A stretch of DNA of 64,000 bases from Ornithinimicrobium sediminis (GCF_021272345.1 NZ_JAJSDQ010000001.1:620001-684000), one strand, 5' to 3'. Shown: positions 44,087 through 58,631, counted from the first letter of the stretch. Program-made: numbers and translations. The notes: a model not told the origin generated them from the sequence alone.

Positions 44087-45316
44087 GTGGGCCGCATGAT
44101 CAGCAACATAGAAGGCATGTTTGACGATGATGTCTCTCTGGACACCCGTGCCGTCCACTCAGCCCGTGAGGACCTGGCCGCACTCGGGGTGCACGTGCCC
44201 CCGATCGACCTGTCCAGCACCTACCCGGTGACCGACGTCGAGACCGGCGGTGCGTCCTACGAGCACCTGGCCACCGGCGGAGCGCTGCAGTCCGGGCAGA
44301 GCGCTGTCTACCAGCGGCTCTGGAACCCGACCGTGGCCCGTTTCGAGCGGGCGCTCGCGGACCTCGAGGGCGCACAGGAAGGGGTGGCGTTCGCCTCCGG
44401 CATGGCGGCCCTGTCGGCCGTGCTGCTCGCGGCCGTGAGCGCCGGCACCCCGCACGTCGTCGCGGTGCGACCGCTCTACGGCGGCACCGACCATGTGCTC
44501 GCGACCGGCCTGCTCGGCACCGAGGTCACCTGGGCGACGCCCGCCACGGTCGCCGAGGCGGTCACCCCGCGCACCGGGCTCGTCGTGGTCGAGACCCCCG
44601 CCAACCCGACCCTCGACCTCGTCGACATCGAGGGCGTGGTCGCCCAGGCGGGTGACGTCCCGGTCCTGGTCGACAACACCTTCGCCACCCCTGTCCTGCA
44701 GCGGCCCCTGGCCCACGGCGCTCGCATCGTGCTGCACTCGGCCACGAAGTTCCTCGGCGGTCACGGAGACCTCCTCGCGGGTGTCATCGCCACCGACGGG
44801 GAGTGGGCCGCCCGCATCCGCAGTGTCCGGGCCCTGACCGGCGGCATCCTCTACCCGCTCGCCGCCTACCAGGCCCACCGCGGGCTGCAGACCCTCCCGG
44901 TGCGGGTGCGCGCCCAGCAGGACACCGCGCAGGTGGTCGCCCGGTGGCTGGCCACCCACGACCAGGTGCGCGCCGTCCACTACCCCGGCCTGGGTGACAG
45001 CGACCCCGGCGGCCTGGTCGGCACGCAGATGACCGGCACCGGCTCGGTGCTGGCCTTCGAGCTCGACTCCTACGCGGCCGCGGCTGCGGTCACGCAGGGC
45101 TGCCGCCTCGTCACGCACGCCGTCTCTCTCGGAGGGGTGGACACCCTGATCCAGCACCCGGCGTCGCTGACGCACCGGCCGGTGGCCCCGGAGGCCCGGC
45201 CCGGCGCCGGCATCGTGCGCCTCTCGGTCGGCCTGGAGGACGCCGGCGACCTCATCGCCGACCTCGGACAGTCCCTGCAGCAGGTCAGCCGGCGTTCGGC
45301 CACACTGACCGCCTGA
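44087..45316 (+). CDS. Trans-sulfuration family PLP-dependent enzyme (cystathionine γ-synthase/lyase-like)
   Basis: About 409 residues of the Cys/Met-metabolism PLP family. The cofactor Lys is in [12 protein letters not shown], the phosphate-binding block is [12 protein letters not shown], and the active-site Tyr is in [11 protein letters not shown]. Further family motifs are [27 protein letters not shown] and [17 protein letters not shown]. The Cys that marks methionine γ-lyases beside that Tyr is Gly here, so a cystathionine enzyme is more likely than a methionine lyase. The start is the GTG at 44087 five bases after TATACT, or the ATG at 44096. Confidence 0.9.
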   Translation: MGRMISNIEGMFDDDVSLDTRAVHSAREDLAALGVHVPPIDLSSTYPVTDVETGGASYEHLATGGALQSGQSAVYQRLWNPTVARFERALADLEGAQEGVAFASGMAALSAVLLAAVSAGTPHVVAVRPLYGGTDHVLATGLLGTEVTWATPATVAEAVTPRTGLVVVETPANPTLDLVDIEGVVAQAGDVPVLVDNTFATPVLQRPLAHGARIVLHSATKFLGGHGDLLAGVIATDGEWAARIRSVRALTGGILYPLAAYQAHRGLQTLPVRVRAQQDTAQVVARWLATHDQVRAVHYPGLGDSDPGGLVGTQMTGTGSVLAFELDSYAAAAAVTQGCRLVTHAVSLGGVDTLIQHPASLTHRPVAPEARPGAGIVRLSVGLEDAGDLIADLGQSLQQVSRRSATLTA

Positions 45317-45326
45317 CCCCCGCAGC

Positions 45327-48029
<2,703 letters not shown>

Positions 48030-48132
48030 GGGACAGCACTCCTTCTGGGGAGCCTCGTGCCGCGGATTCGTCGCGACTCGGACGGGGCCCCGGCGCACAC
48101 GGTAGCGGACCGGACAGGGTGCCCGGGCTGGC

Positions 48133-48138
48133 TACCCT
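48133..48138 (+). promoter_or_regulatory. -10 box TACCCT, leaderless lipoprotein start
   Basis: TACCCT ends six bases before the ATG at 48145, and no ribosome binding site is visible in the gap. The hexamer is the same one used before lysS and before the gene at 491. Confidence 0.45.
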
Positions 48139-48144
48139 GATCGC

Positions 48145-48804
48145 ATGTCGATCCCCCGCCTCTCCGGAGTCGCCGCCGCCTGTCTCCTGGTCGGCCTGAC
48201 GACCGGATGCTCACAGGCTCCCCGGACGAGCGAGGTCGTGGTCGAGCCGCCCTCCGACCCACCGTCGGCCGGCGAGGCACCCGCGGGCCAGGACGACGCG
48301 ACGAGCACCGCGACCTCGGGGAGCACCGAGCGCAGCGTGACGACCGCCAGTGACGGCACGACTCTGGCGACCGGTGACCAGGCCAGCTTCGTGATGCCCT
48401 CGGGCAACATCCAGTGCGTCATGCGCGCGGCCTCCGTGGTGTGCCAGATCTCGGAGAAGGACTTCGACCCGGGGCAGGACGACCTCGACCCGCAGGCTCT
48501 CGGGGCGTGCGACACCGGCTCGGCCGACGCGGTCACCGTCCTGGCAGGGGCCCGCGCCACGTGGGGCTGCACCTCGGAGACGATCCGCGGGCAGGCCGCG
48601 CTGGACCTGGGCGGCTGGTGGGCCGGCGAGGGCGTGGGCGACACCGAGGAGGTCGACGGCGCCGACCTCGCCGTCCTGACCTACGACAGCTCCCTGCAGG
48701 TGGGGTCGATGCTCTGCCGCAGCTCGTTCACCGACGTGACCTGTCGTGACCTCGACTCCAGCCACGGGTTCACCCTGGCCCGGGAGGCCTACAGCACCGG
48801 CTGA
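48145..48804 (+). CDS. Secreted, probably lipid-anchored protein (DUF6636-like)
   Basis: A 219-residue exported protein: signal peptide MSIPRLSGVAAACLLVGL and an imperfect lipobox TTGC (Cys at 22), then a Ser/Thr/Asp-rich linker to about residue 70. The folded part has the pattern SGNIQCVMRAASVVCQI, a middle GACDTG and WGCTSE, and the end MLCRSSFTDVTCRDLDSSHGF. These six or so cysteines and the closing 'HGF' block resemble the DUF6636 family of actinobacterial surface proteins. Function unknown. Confidence 0.78.
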   Translation: MSIPRLSGVAAACLLVGLTTGCSQAPRTSEVVVEPPSDPPSAGEAPAGQDDATSTATSGSTERSVTTASDGTTLATGDQASFVMPSGNIQCVMRAASVVCQISEKDFDPGQDDLDPQALGACDTGSADAVTVLAGARATWGCTSETIRGQAALDLGGWWAGEGVGDTEEVDGADLAVLTYDSSLQVGSMLCRSSFTDVTCRDLDSSHGFTLAREAYSTG

Positions 48805-48818
48805 CCCGTTCCGGACGC

Positions 48819-50815
<1,997 letters not shown>

Positions 50816-50819
<4 letters not shown>

Positions 50820-52549
50820 GAGCCCACCTCCGCGGTGAGCTGGGAGGCCACGATCTCCTGGTATGTCGTACAGCTCGCCAGGAGCTCGTCGTGGGTGCCG
50901 GTGCCCACCACCCGGCCGTGCTCGAGCACGACGATGCGGTCGGCCCGGGTGATGGTGGAGACGCGCTGGGCGACGACGAGCACCGTCGAGGTGGCGGTGC
51001 GCGCACGCAGGGCGGCCCGCAGGCGGGCGTCGGTGGCGACGTCGAGCGCCGAGAACGAGTCGTCGAAGACGTAGACCTCCGGACGCTTGACCAGCGCCCG
51101 GGCGATCGCGAGGCGCTGCCGCTGGCCACCGGAGACGTTGGTGCCGCCCTGTGCGACGGGGGCTTCCAGCCCCCCCGGCATGGCCCGCACGAAGTCCTCC
51201 GCCTGGGCGATGCGCAGGGCGTCCCAGAGGTCGTCCTCGGTGGCGGCGGGGTTGCCGTAGCGCAGGTTCGACGCCACGGTGCCGGAGAAGAGGTAGGGCC
51301 GCTGCGGCACGATGCCCGCCTTGCCCCAGACGTCCTCGAGCGCGGCCCGGCGCAGGTCGACACCGTTCATCCGCACCGCGCCGCCGGTCACGTCGTAGAG
51401 GCGCGTCACCAGCGACACCGCGGTCGTCTTGCCCGCGCCGGTGGACCCGACCAGCGCCGTCATCTGACCCGGGTGGGCCGTGAAGGAGACGTCCTGGAGC
51501 ACCGGCTGCTCGGCGCCCGGGTAGCTGAACGTCACGTCCCGGAACTCCACGGTGACCGGTCCCTCCGGCAGGGCCTGCGGCTGCAGCGGGTCGACCACGG
51601 TGGTGTCGGTCTGCAGGACCTCCATGATGCGCCCCGCCGAGACGGAGGCGCGCGGGATCATCGTGGCCATGAAGGTGGCCATCATCACCGACATGAGCAC
51701 GAACAGCAGGTAGGCCATGAAGGCGACGAGGGAGCCGATCTGCATCTGGCCGGCGTCGATGCGGTGGGCTCCGAACCACATGACCGCCACGGTGGAGGCG
51801 TTCAGGATGAACATGACGATCGGGAAGACCAGGGCCATGAGCTTGCCCACGGACAGGGCGGCGCCGGTGTAGTCGTCGTTGGCCTCGGCGAAGCGCGCCT
51901 TCTCCTGGTCCTCCCGCACGAAGGCCCGGACGACCCGCACACCGGTGATCTGCTCCCGCAGCACCCGGTTGACCTCGTCGACCGCCTTCTGCATGATCGT
52001 GAACTGCGGCACCATGCGACGCAGGACGAGGCCGATGCAGACCGCGAGCAGGGGCACGGCCACGGCCATCAGCCAGGACAGCCCGGCGTCCTCGCGCACC
52101 GCCATGACGATGCCGCCGACCATCATGATCGGCACGGTGACCATCATCGCCAGCGCCATGAAGACGACGGTCTGGACCTGCGTGACGTCGTTGGTGCTGC
52201 GGCTGATCAGCGTCGGCGCCCCGAAGCGCCCGACCTCCTGGGCGCTGAAGGTGCTCACCCGGTCGAAGACGCTCCCGCGCAGGTCGCGGGCGGTGGACGC
52301 AGCGGTCCGGGAGGCCAGGTAGGTCGCGGCGACGGTCAGCAGGATCTGCACGACGGTGAACGCCAGCATCAGGGCGCCCAGACGGACGATCTGGTCGGTG
52401 TCGCCGACCGCCACGCCCTCGTCGATGATGCGGCCGTTGAGGCTGGGCAGGTAGAGCGAGGCCAGGGTGCTCATGAGCTGCAGACCGAGCAGCACGAGGA
52501 TGGGCGTGCGGTAGGGCGCCAGGTGGCGGCGGAGCAGGGCGATCAGCAC
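50816..52549 (-). CDS. ABC exporter, half-transporter with degenerate ATPase site
   Basis: A 577-residue half-transporter: six transmembrane helices starting with LRRHLAPYRTPILVLLGLQL, then a nucleotide-binding domain with Walker A GSTGAGKTT and a proper signature NVSGGQRQRLAIA. Its Walker B reads VYVFDDSFSALD, with Asp where the catalytic Glu should be, and the switch position is VVAQRVST with Gln instead of His. One of the two composite sites of the heterodimer is therefore degenerate. The GTG at 52549 overlaps the tetR-like gene by seven bases. Confidence 0.92.
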
Positions 52550-53124
52550 GAGGGGCTCCTCGTGCCGTCCAGCAGCACGTCCACGATCTGCTCCGGCGTG
52601 AGCAGCCGGCCCCGCGCGATGTGCCGGTTGCTGCCGGAGAAGGTCAGCAGCCTGACCAGATGGACGAGCTCCTCAGGGGTCACGGTGAGCTGGTCCGCGT
52701 CCACCGCGACCAGGGCCGTCATCCGGCGGTCCAGCCGGGACTGCCACTCCTGGGCGTCGTCGGCCGAGAGGTCCTCCGGGGGTCGGATCATCCCCACGGC
52801 CGTCATCAGGTCGAAGAGGTCCACGAGCCTGTCCTGCAGGGCCGCCACCACGGCGACCAGACGCTCGCGCAGCGGCAGCCCGGGGTCGACGCCGTCCAGC
52901 CGCGCCAGCAGCGGCTCGGGGTCGAACGCACGGTGCAGGGCGGCACGGAGGAGGTCCTCCTTGCAGTCGAACACCCGGAAGATCGTGCCCTCCGCGACAC
53001 CCGCCGCTGCGGCGATCTCCCGGGTGGTGACCGCAAGCCCCCGCTCGTGGAGCACGCGCACGGCGGCCAGCTCCAGCTGGGCACGCCGCTGGTCCGGCGG
53101 CAGAGAGGGGGCGCGGGACGGCAT
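52543..53124 (-). CDS. TetR family transcriptional regulator
   Basis: A 193-residue repressor. The N-terminal helix-turn-helix is RGLAVTTREIAAAAGVAEGTIFRVFDCKEDLL-like (residues about 29-60). The C-terminal ligand-binding region has no close signature. It is the first gene of an operon with the two ABC genes, joined by short overlaps, so it most likely represses the exporter until a substrate appears. A near-perfect palindrome sits just upstream of its -10 box. Confidence 0.92.
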   Translation of the reverse strand: MPSRAPSLPPDQRRAQLELAAVRVLHERGLAVTTREIAAAAGVAEGTIFRVFDCKEDLLRAALHRAFDPEPLLARLDGVDPGLPLRERLVAVVAALQDRLVDLFDLMTAVGMIRPPEDLSADDAQEWQSRLDRRMTALVAVDADQLTVTPEELVHLVRLLTFSGSNRHIARGRLLTPEQIVDVLLDGTRSPSC

Positions 53125-53137
53125 ACCGCAGGATAAC

Positions 53138-53155
53138 TGAGTGAGTGCTCACTCA
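53138..53155. promoter_or_regulatory. TetR-type operator palindrome
   Basis: TGAGTGAG and CTCACTCA form a perfect 8-bp inverted repeat separated by two bases. It lies 14-31 bases upstream of the regulator's ATG and directly abuts the -10 box TATCCT (minus strand, 53130-53135). Binding here would block the promoter, giving autoregulation. TGAGTGA half-sites are common for TetR repressors. Confidence 0.75.
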
Positions 53156-53295
53156 TGCCAGGGGCGGCTGCGACAGGTTCAACCCATGGGTCTGTTGTGT
53201 TCTGAGTCACATTGGAGCACACTCATGTATCAGGATGCGGCACAACGGTTCCTCGGGGGTAACCACACACGTCCATGCACGGAAGGCCTCCCCTG

Positions 53296-53769
53296 ATGAG
53301 TCGCTTGTCCAGCCCTACCGGACCCGCAGTCGCCCGCGCTCGCACCGCCGAGATGCTCTGTCGTCTCCTTCGCGAACGCCCTGCCTACCGTCAGGCCTGG
53401 TCCCGGCACACCAGACGGGGAGGGCGGGGGGTGCACCAGGGGGCCGTCGCCCACGTGCTCGCGGACCACCTGTGGGCCACGGGTGCCGAGCCACGTCAGA
53501 ACGTCGACCTGCCGCGCCAGCTCAAGGACGTCGTCAGCAGGGCCTTGTCGGGCAAGACCCTGTCCCCGCGGGTCCTGGGGCTGTTCATCGCCGCCTTCGC
53601 GATGGACGACCACACCAGCAGCCAGCTGTGGCGCTCCCTGCTGGGTGACCGTCGCGACCACGACCAGCACCCGCCCGACGAGCACCAGCCCGCCCAGCAC
53701 CGCACCCGCCAGCACCGGTCCGACCAGCGCCGGCCGGACCAGCTCAGTGCATCAGGCCACCGGCGATGA
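53296..53769 (+). CDS. Protein of unknown function, paralogue of the N-terminal domain of the gene at 55269-56195
   Basis: A 157-residue protein. Residues about 13-115 form a helical domain with blocks MLCRLLRERPAYRQAW, HQGAVAHVLADHL, LPRQLKDVVSRALSG and LGLFIAAFAMDD. Nearly half of these positions match the N-terminal domain encoded at 55269-56195. The pattern has a helix-turn-helix flavour (inference). The remaining 40 residues are a low-complexity His/Gln/Arg/Asp tail, and the β-domain of the paralogue is missing. The ATG at 53296 has GGAAGG upstream. Its end overlaps the convergent methyltransferase gene by 26 bp. Confidence 0.7.
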   Translation: MSRLSSPTGPAVARARTAEMLCRLLRERPAYRQAWSRHTRRGGRGVHQGAVAHVLADHLWATGAEPRQNVDLPRQLKDVVSRALSGKTLSPRVLGLFIAAFAMDDHTSSQLWRSLLGDRRDHDQHPPDEHQPAQHRTRQHRSDQRRPDQLSASGHRR

Positions 53770-55249
53770 GCCGCCGTAGCCGGGGCACGACCTGAGCCTT
53801 CACCTCACCGGCGTCCACGTCGGTCAGCACCGCCACGGCCTGCACGATCTGCGCCGCTGAGAGGTCACCGTCGCAGGCGCCGACCACCGCTGCCGTCAGG
53901 GTGTCCAGCTGTTCGACCCGGCGCAGGCCCCCACCCTGGCGCAGCCGGATCACCGCAGGGTCGGGAGCCCCTGGATATCCGACCCTCTCCTCGCCCACGT
54001 CGTCGGCGACGCTCCAGGGGACGCTGAGCACCTCGTCGTCAGAGTGCAGCGCGAGCCAGGTCCGCGCCCGGACCTCTGCGAGCACGGTCGGGCCCATCGG
54101 CACGGCCGTCGGGGACGGGAGGTGCTCCAGCACCCGCCACGGGGCACGGTCCTGGCCCGGGCGCTGCAGGGTCAGGACGCCGAAGCCGACCCGCTCGACC
54201 CCGCGCGCCGCGAAGTCGGACAGCCACGCCTCGTACAGGCCGTCGAACCCCGCCGTCCCGGGTCGGTGCCCGCCGTCGCGCGCCCAGGTCTCGGCATACT
54301 CCGCGACGTCCTGCATGTCCCGCTGAACCACCCAGGCGTCCAGCCCGGTGCCCTCCAGCCAGCCGCTCACGTGCTCCTGCCAGCTCTCACCGCTGCGCAG
54401 CTCCCAGTTGCCCAGCAGCTGGGCGATCCCGCCCGGCGCGAGGTGTGACTCCATGCCGCGCACCAGGCCTGCCACGACCTCGTCCCCCGTCGCCCCACCG
54501 TCGCGGTAGTCGTAGACGGGCACGTCGGCCCGGCGCGGGGTGATGACGAACGGCGGGTTGGACACGACGAGGTCGAACTCCTCACCGGCCACGGGCTCCC
54601 ACAGCGAGCCCGCCCGCAGGTCCAGCTCGACCTCGTTGAGCCCCGCGGTGAAGCGCGCGAAGTCCAGCGCCCGGGCCGACAGGTCGGTCGCGACCCGGTG
54701 CGACGTGTGCCCCGCCAGGTGCAGTGACTGCACCCCGCAGCCCGTCCCGAGGTCGAGGGCCCGGCGGACCCGGGGCCGGGGGGTCCACGAGGCCAGGGTC
54801 GTGGACGCGCCGCCGACCCCGAGGACGTGACCCGTGCCCAGGGCCCGACCGGTCGCCGTCTCCGTGAGGTCGGAGGCCACCCACCAGGTGTGCTGGTCCT
54901 CCCCGTAGGGCCGCAGGTCGCACAGGCCGCTCACCCGGGAGCCCTGCCCCACCAGCCCCAGCGCCTGCACGCCGCGCACCCCGGTGCGGGGCAGGGCGGC
55001 CGCCAGGGCCGCGGCGGACACCGGAAGCCCGAGCACGAAGACCCGGAGCAGGGTGGCGACCGGGTCCTCGCTCCCCCGGGTGGCCAGGTCGGCGGGCAGC
55101 GGCTGCTCCCGGTGCAGCGCGGCCTCCGCGACCGGGCCGAGCACCTGCTCCACCCGGTCCACCGTGTAGGGGGCGGCCCGGAGGTCCTCGCGCAGGGCGG
55201 CCAGCTGCGCGGGCGAGCCGGCGGGAGCGGGGGTGGCAGGCGTGGTCAC
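53744..55249 (-). CDS. N5-glutamine-methyltransferase-like protein with DUF7059-type N-terminus
   Basis: A 501-residue protein. The N-terminal 150 residues are helical and winged-helix-like. A class I methyltransferase core follows, with motif I RALDLGTGCGVQSLHLA, motif II VATDLSARAL and the NPPF tetrad VVSNPPFVI that marks amide or amino methyltransferases of the HemK/PrmC type. The C-terminal 150 residues are an extra domain of unknown role. Substrate unknown. The GTG at 55249 has TAGCCT (55256-55261) six bases upstream. It lies between the two paralogous genes. Confidence 0.85.
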   Translation of the reverse strand: MTTPATPAPAGSPAQLAALREDLRAAPYTVDRVEQVLGPVAEAALHREQPLPADLATRGSEDPVATLLRVFVLGLPVSAAALAAALPRTGVRGVQALGLVGQGSRVSGLCDLRPYGEDQHTWWVASDLTETATGRALGTGHVLGVGGASTTLASWTPRPRVRRALDLGTGCGVQSLHLAGHTSHRVATDLSARALDFARFTAGLNEVELDLRAGSLWEPVAGEEFDLVVSNPPFVITPRRADVPVYDYRDGGATGDEVVAGLVRGMESHLAPGGIAQLLGNWELRSGESWQEHVSGWLEGTGLDAWVVQRDMQDVAEYAETWARDGGHRPGTAGFDGLYEAWLSDFAARGVERVGFGVLTLQRPGQDRAPWRVLEHLPSPTAVPMGPTVLAEVRARTWLALHSDDEVLSVPWSVADDVGEERVGYPGAPDPAVIRLRQGGGLRRVEQLDTLTAAVVGACDGDLSAAQIVQAVAVLTDVDAGEVKAQVVPRLRRLIAGGLMH

Positions 55250-55268
55250 GTGGCGAGGCTAGCCGCGC

Positions 55269-56195
55269 TCACCACTGCCAGGTGAAACCGACCAGCGCGT
55301 GGTGCACGTCCTCGCCGAACCAGTGGACCGCATGGTCGGGGCCGACCTGCTGCGGTGTCAGGCCGGCCGGTGGAGCGTCCAGCGCCTCCCAGGTGCCGAA
55401 CCAGACCTGCGCCGGCACCTTGGCGGGGTGGAACTGCACCTGCAGCGTCACCGCTCCCGTCGTGCGGGCGAGGCCGCGTCGGAACTCCGGGGGTGGCGAG
55501 TCCTGGTAGCGGAAGGTGGTGCGGTACTCCAGCACCGCCGTCTGGCCGGCGGGGACCGTGTCGTGCAGGTGGATGTCGACCGCCCAGACGCCCGGGATGT
55601 CGGTGGCGTAGACCTGGCCGGGACGGCCGCCGCGCACGACGTCGATCGCGACCGCCGAGGTGTCGAAGCGGTAGCTGTAGCGCGTCATCGGCTCCAGCGC
55701 CCGGATCACCTGGACGCTGCGGTGGGTGTGCGGCACCCCGTCCGCACCGACCACGTGCAGCTCGTCGAGGGCGACGGTGCGGTATGCCGTCTCCGGCGCC
55801 GGAGCCCTGCCCGGTGCGGGCTCGTCCGCGACCCGCGCGGCCTCCGGCTGGTCCTCGGCGAACCGGCGCCAGAGCAGGTCGCGATGGGCCGCGGAGATCT
55901 CGAAGGCCGCGATGAACCACTCCAGCGACTGCGGGGTCAGACGTCCGGACAGGGCACGGCCCACCGTGTCCTTGAGGCTGCGCGGGAGCGACTGCTGCTC
56001 GGCCGGCATGGCGCCGATGTCCGTCAGGTAGTCCGCGAGCACCTGCGAGACCGCCCCCTGGTGCAGGGGCCCGGGGCTGGACCGGCGGACGTAGTGCTGC
56101 CAGCGGCTGCGGTACTCCTCGTCCTCGGCGAGCAGACGGCGGAGCAGGTCCGCGGCCCGTGACGACGTCGCGTCACCCTGGCTGACCATGACCAT
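55269..56195 (-). CDS. Two-domain protein of unknown function (helical N-domain plus β-rich C-domain)
   Basis: A 308-residue protein I do not recognise. Residues about 12-115 are helical (LLRRLLAEDEEYRSRW, HQGAVSQVLADYL, LPRSLKDTVGRALSG, LEWFIAAFEISAAHRDLLW) and are paralogous to the protein at 53296. A Glu/Ala/Pro-rich linker follows. Residues about 145-308 look like an all-β domain (RSVQVIRALEPMTRYSYRFD, QVYATDIPGVWAVDIHL, VTLQVQFHP, VWFGTWEAL), perhaps ligand-binding. There is no signal peptide. The ATG at 56195 has GGGAGG five bases upstream, and a TAGTCT box lies about 31 bases upstream. Confidence 0.75.
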   Translation of the reverse strand: MVMVSQGDATSSRAADLLRRLLAEDEEYRSRWQHYVRRSSPGPLHQGAVSQVLADYLTDIGAMPAEQQSLPRSLKDTVGRALSGRLTPQSLEWFIAAFEISAAHRDLLWRRFAEDQPEAARVADEPAPGRAPAPETAYRTVALDELHVVGADGVPHTHRSVQVIRALEPMTRYSYRFDTSAVAIDVVRGGRPGQVYATDIPGVWAVDIHLHDTVPAGQTAVLEYRTTFRYQDSPPPEFRRGLARTTGAVTLQVQFHPAKVPAQVWFGTWEALDAPPAGLTPQQVGPDHAVHWFGEDVHHALVGFTWQW

Positions 56196-56312
56196 GGCAA
56201 CCTCCCCGCGTGCTCGTGTGCCCAGCAGCAGACTATCCAACCGAGGGCCACCGCGGGGGCCGCTGCCGCCTCCGCGGGCGTCGCGGCACCGCGGGCGTGT
56301 GCCCCGGCTGCC

Positions 56313-58631
56313 TCACGCCGAGGTCGAGGGCGTGGCGGGTGCCTCGGCGATGGCGAGGTCGCGTCGCTTGCTGACCCAGACGGCGACGACGATGACCAGG
56401 GTCGACACGCCCGCGATGCTCCAGCGGAGCACGTCGTTGGCGCCGTCTCCCACCGACATCGTGACGATGGCCGGCGCGATCAGGAGGGCCACCAGGTTCA
56501 TCACCTTGATCAGCGGGTTGATGGCCGGGCCCGCGGTGTCCTTGAACGGGTCGCCCACCGTGTCGCCGATGACCGTGGCGGCGTGCGCGTCGCTGCCCTT
56601 GCCGCCGTGGTGGCCGTCCTCGACGATCTTCTTGGCGTTGTCCCAGGCCCCGCCCGAGTTGGCCAGGAAGACGGCCATGAGCACACCGGTGCCGATGGCG
56701 CCGGCGAGGTAGCCCGCGAGGGCACCCACGCCGAGCGCGAAGCCCACGGCGATCGGGGCGAAGATGGCCAGCAGCCCGGGCGTGGCGAGCTCGCGCAGCG
56801 AGTCCTTGGTGCAGATGTCCACGACCTTGGCGTACTCGGGCTTCTGCGTGTAGTTCATGATGCCGGGCATCTCGCGGAACTGGCGTCGCACCTCGAACAC
56901 GATCGCGCCGGCCGCCCTCGTCACGGCGTTGATCGCCAGCCCGGAGAAGAGGAAGACCACCGAGCCGCCGATGAGGATGCCGACCAGCGCGCGCGGGTCG
57001 AAGACCAGGAACGACTGGTAGAGCGAGTCGCTGGCCTCGGCGCTGCCACCGGCCAGCTCCTCCAGGGAGGTGCTGACGGAGTCCCAGTACGCACCGAACA
57101 GGGCGGTGGCGGCCAGGACTGCCGTGGCGATCGCGATGCCCTTGGTGATGGCCTTCGTGGTGTTGCCGACGGCGTCGAGCTCGGTGAGGATCTGTGCGCC
57201 CTCGCCGTCGACGTCGCCGGACATCTCGGCGATGCCCTGGGCGTTGTCGGAGACCGGGCCGAAGGTGTCCATCGCCACGATGACCCCGACCGTGGTCAGC
57301 AGGCCGCAGCCGGCCAGCGCGACGAAGAACAGCGACAGGATCAGCGAGCCGCCGCCGAGGGTGAACAGCAGGTAGATCGCCCCGGCGATCGTCACCGCGG
57401 TGTAGACCGCCGACTCCAGGCCCACCCCGATGCCCGAGAGCACGACGGTGGCCGCACCGGTCAGCGAGGTGCGTGCGACGTCCTTGGTGGGCTTGGAGTC
57501 CGTGCCCGTGAAGTAGCCGGTCAGCCAGAGGATGAAGGCGGCGAGCACGATGCCGATGATGACCGCCCCGGCACCCCGGATGGCCGGGTTCAGGTCGGGG
57601 GTCTGCGTGACACCGAAGATCGCCAGGTCGGAGGAGGTGATGCCCTCCATGCTCCAGGGCAGGAAGATCATCGCCGCGATGACCGAGGCGACGGCGGCGG
57701 TGATGGCGGAGAGGTAGAACCCGCGGTTGATGGCGGTGAGCCCGTTCTCCCCGGGCCGCGCCTTGGTGACGAACACCCCGAGGATCGCGGTGAGCGCACC
57801 GATCGCCGGGATGATGAGCGGGAAGGTGAGACCGACCGAGCCCAGCGCCGCCGTGCCCAGGATGAGGGCCGCGACGAGCGTCACGGCATACGACTCGAAG
57901 AGGTCGGCGGCCATGCCGGCGCAGTCGCCGACGTTGTCACCCACGTTGTCGGCGATGGTGGCGGCGTTGCGCGGGTCGTCCTCGGGGATGCCGGCCTCGA
58001 TCTTGCCCACGAGGTCTGCACCGACGTCGGCGGCCTTGGTGAAGATGCCGCCGCCGACCCGCATGAACATCGCCAGCAGCGCGGCGCCGAAGCCGAAGCC
58101 CTCCAGCACCTTCGGCGCGTCGCCCTGGTAGACGAGGACGACCAGCGCGGCGCCCAGCAGACCCAGGCCCACCGTGGCCATGCCCACCGTGCCGCCGGTG
58201 CGGAAGGCGATCCGCATGCCCAGGTCACGGCCGGAGGTCCGGGCCGCCTCGGCGACCCGCATGTTGGCCGCGGTCGCCAGGCTCATCCCCAGGTAGCCGA
58301 TGGTCGCCGAGAAGACCGCACCCAGCACGAAGAACACCGAGCGTCCGACGCGCACGAAGGTGTCGTCGGCCGGCAGCGCGAGCAGCAGGAAGAAGGCGAT
58401 GACGACGAAGACACCCAGGGTGGAGAACTGGCGGCGCAGGTAGGCCTGCGCACCCTCCTGGACGGCCGCACCGATCTCCTGCATGCCGGCCGTCCCCGGA
58501 GAGGTGGCCAGCACCTCCTTGCGGAACCGCAGACCCATCACCAGGGCTGCCAGGGAGATGAGGAGGACGACGACCACGATGGACGTGCCCCCCACCCCCA
58601 GCTCGACGTCCTGCATGACGATCGGTGTCAT
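56313..58631 (-). CDS. hppA: Membrane-bound proton-pumping pyrophosphatase
   Basis: A 772-residue integral membrane enzyme with about 16 helices that couples PPi hydrolysis to ion pumping. The PPi-binding motif is GGIFTKAADVGADLVGKIE, followed by EDDPRNAATIADNVGDNVGD. The cation-dependence signature reads GNTTKAITKG, with Lys and Thr at the two diagnostic positions, which marks the K+-independent H+ pump type. The second catalytic Asp cluster (IGDTVGDPFKDTAGP) is near the C-terminus. A strong GGAGGTAGCA precedes the ATG at 58631. Confidence 0.96.
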   Translation of the reverse strand: MTPIVMQDVELGVGGTSIVVVVLLISLAALVMGLRFRKEVLATSPGTAGMQEIGAAVQEGAQAYLRRQFSTLGVFVVIAFFLLLALPADDTFVRVGRSVFFVLGAVFSATIGYLGMSLATAANMRVAEAARTSGRDLGMRIAFRTGGTVGMATVGLGLLGAALVVLVYQGDAPKVLEGFGFGAALLAMFMRVGGGIFTKAADVGADLVGKIEAGIPEDDPRNAATIADNVGDNVGDCAGMAADLFESYAVTLVAALILGTAALGSVGLTFPLIIPAIGALTAILGVFVTKARPGENGLTAINRGFYLSAITAAVASVIAAMIFLPWSMEGITSSDLAIFGVTQTPDLNPAIRGAGAVIIGIVLAAFILWLTGYFTGTDSKPTKDVARTSLTGAATVVLSGIGVGLESAVYTAVTIAGAIYLLFTLGGGSLILSLFFVALAGCGLLTTVGVIVAMDTFGPVSDNAQGIAEMSGDVDGEGAQILTELDAVGNTTKAITKGIAIATAVLAATALFGAYWDSVSTSLEELAGGSAEASDSLYQSFLVFDPRALVGILIGGSVVFLFSGLAINAVTRAAGAIVFEVRRQFREMPGIMNYTQKPEYAKVVDICTKDSLRELATPGLLAIFAPIAVGFALGVGALAGYLAGAIGTGVLMAVFLANSGGAWDNAKKIVEDGHHGGKGSDAHAATVIGDTVGDPFKDTAGPAINPLIKVMNLVALLIAPAIVTMSVGDGANDVLRWSIAGVSTLVIVVAVWVSKRRDLAIAEAPATPSTSA

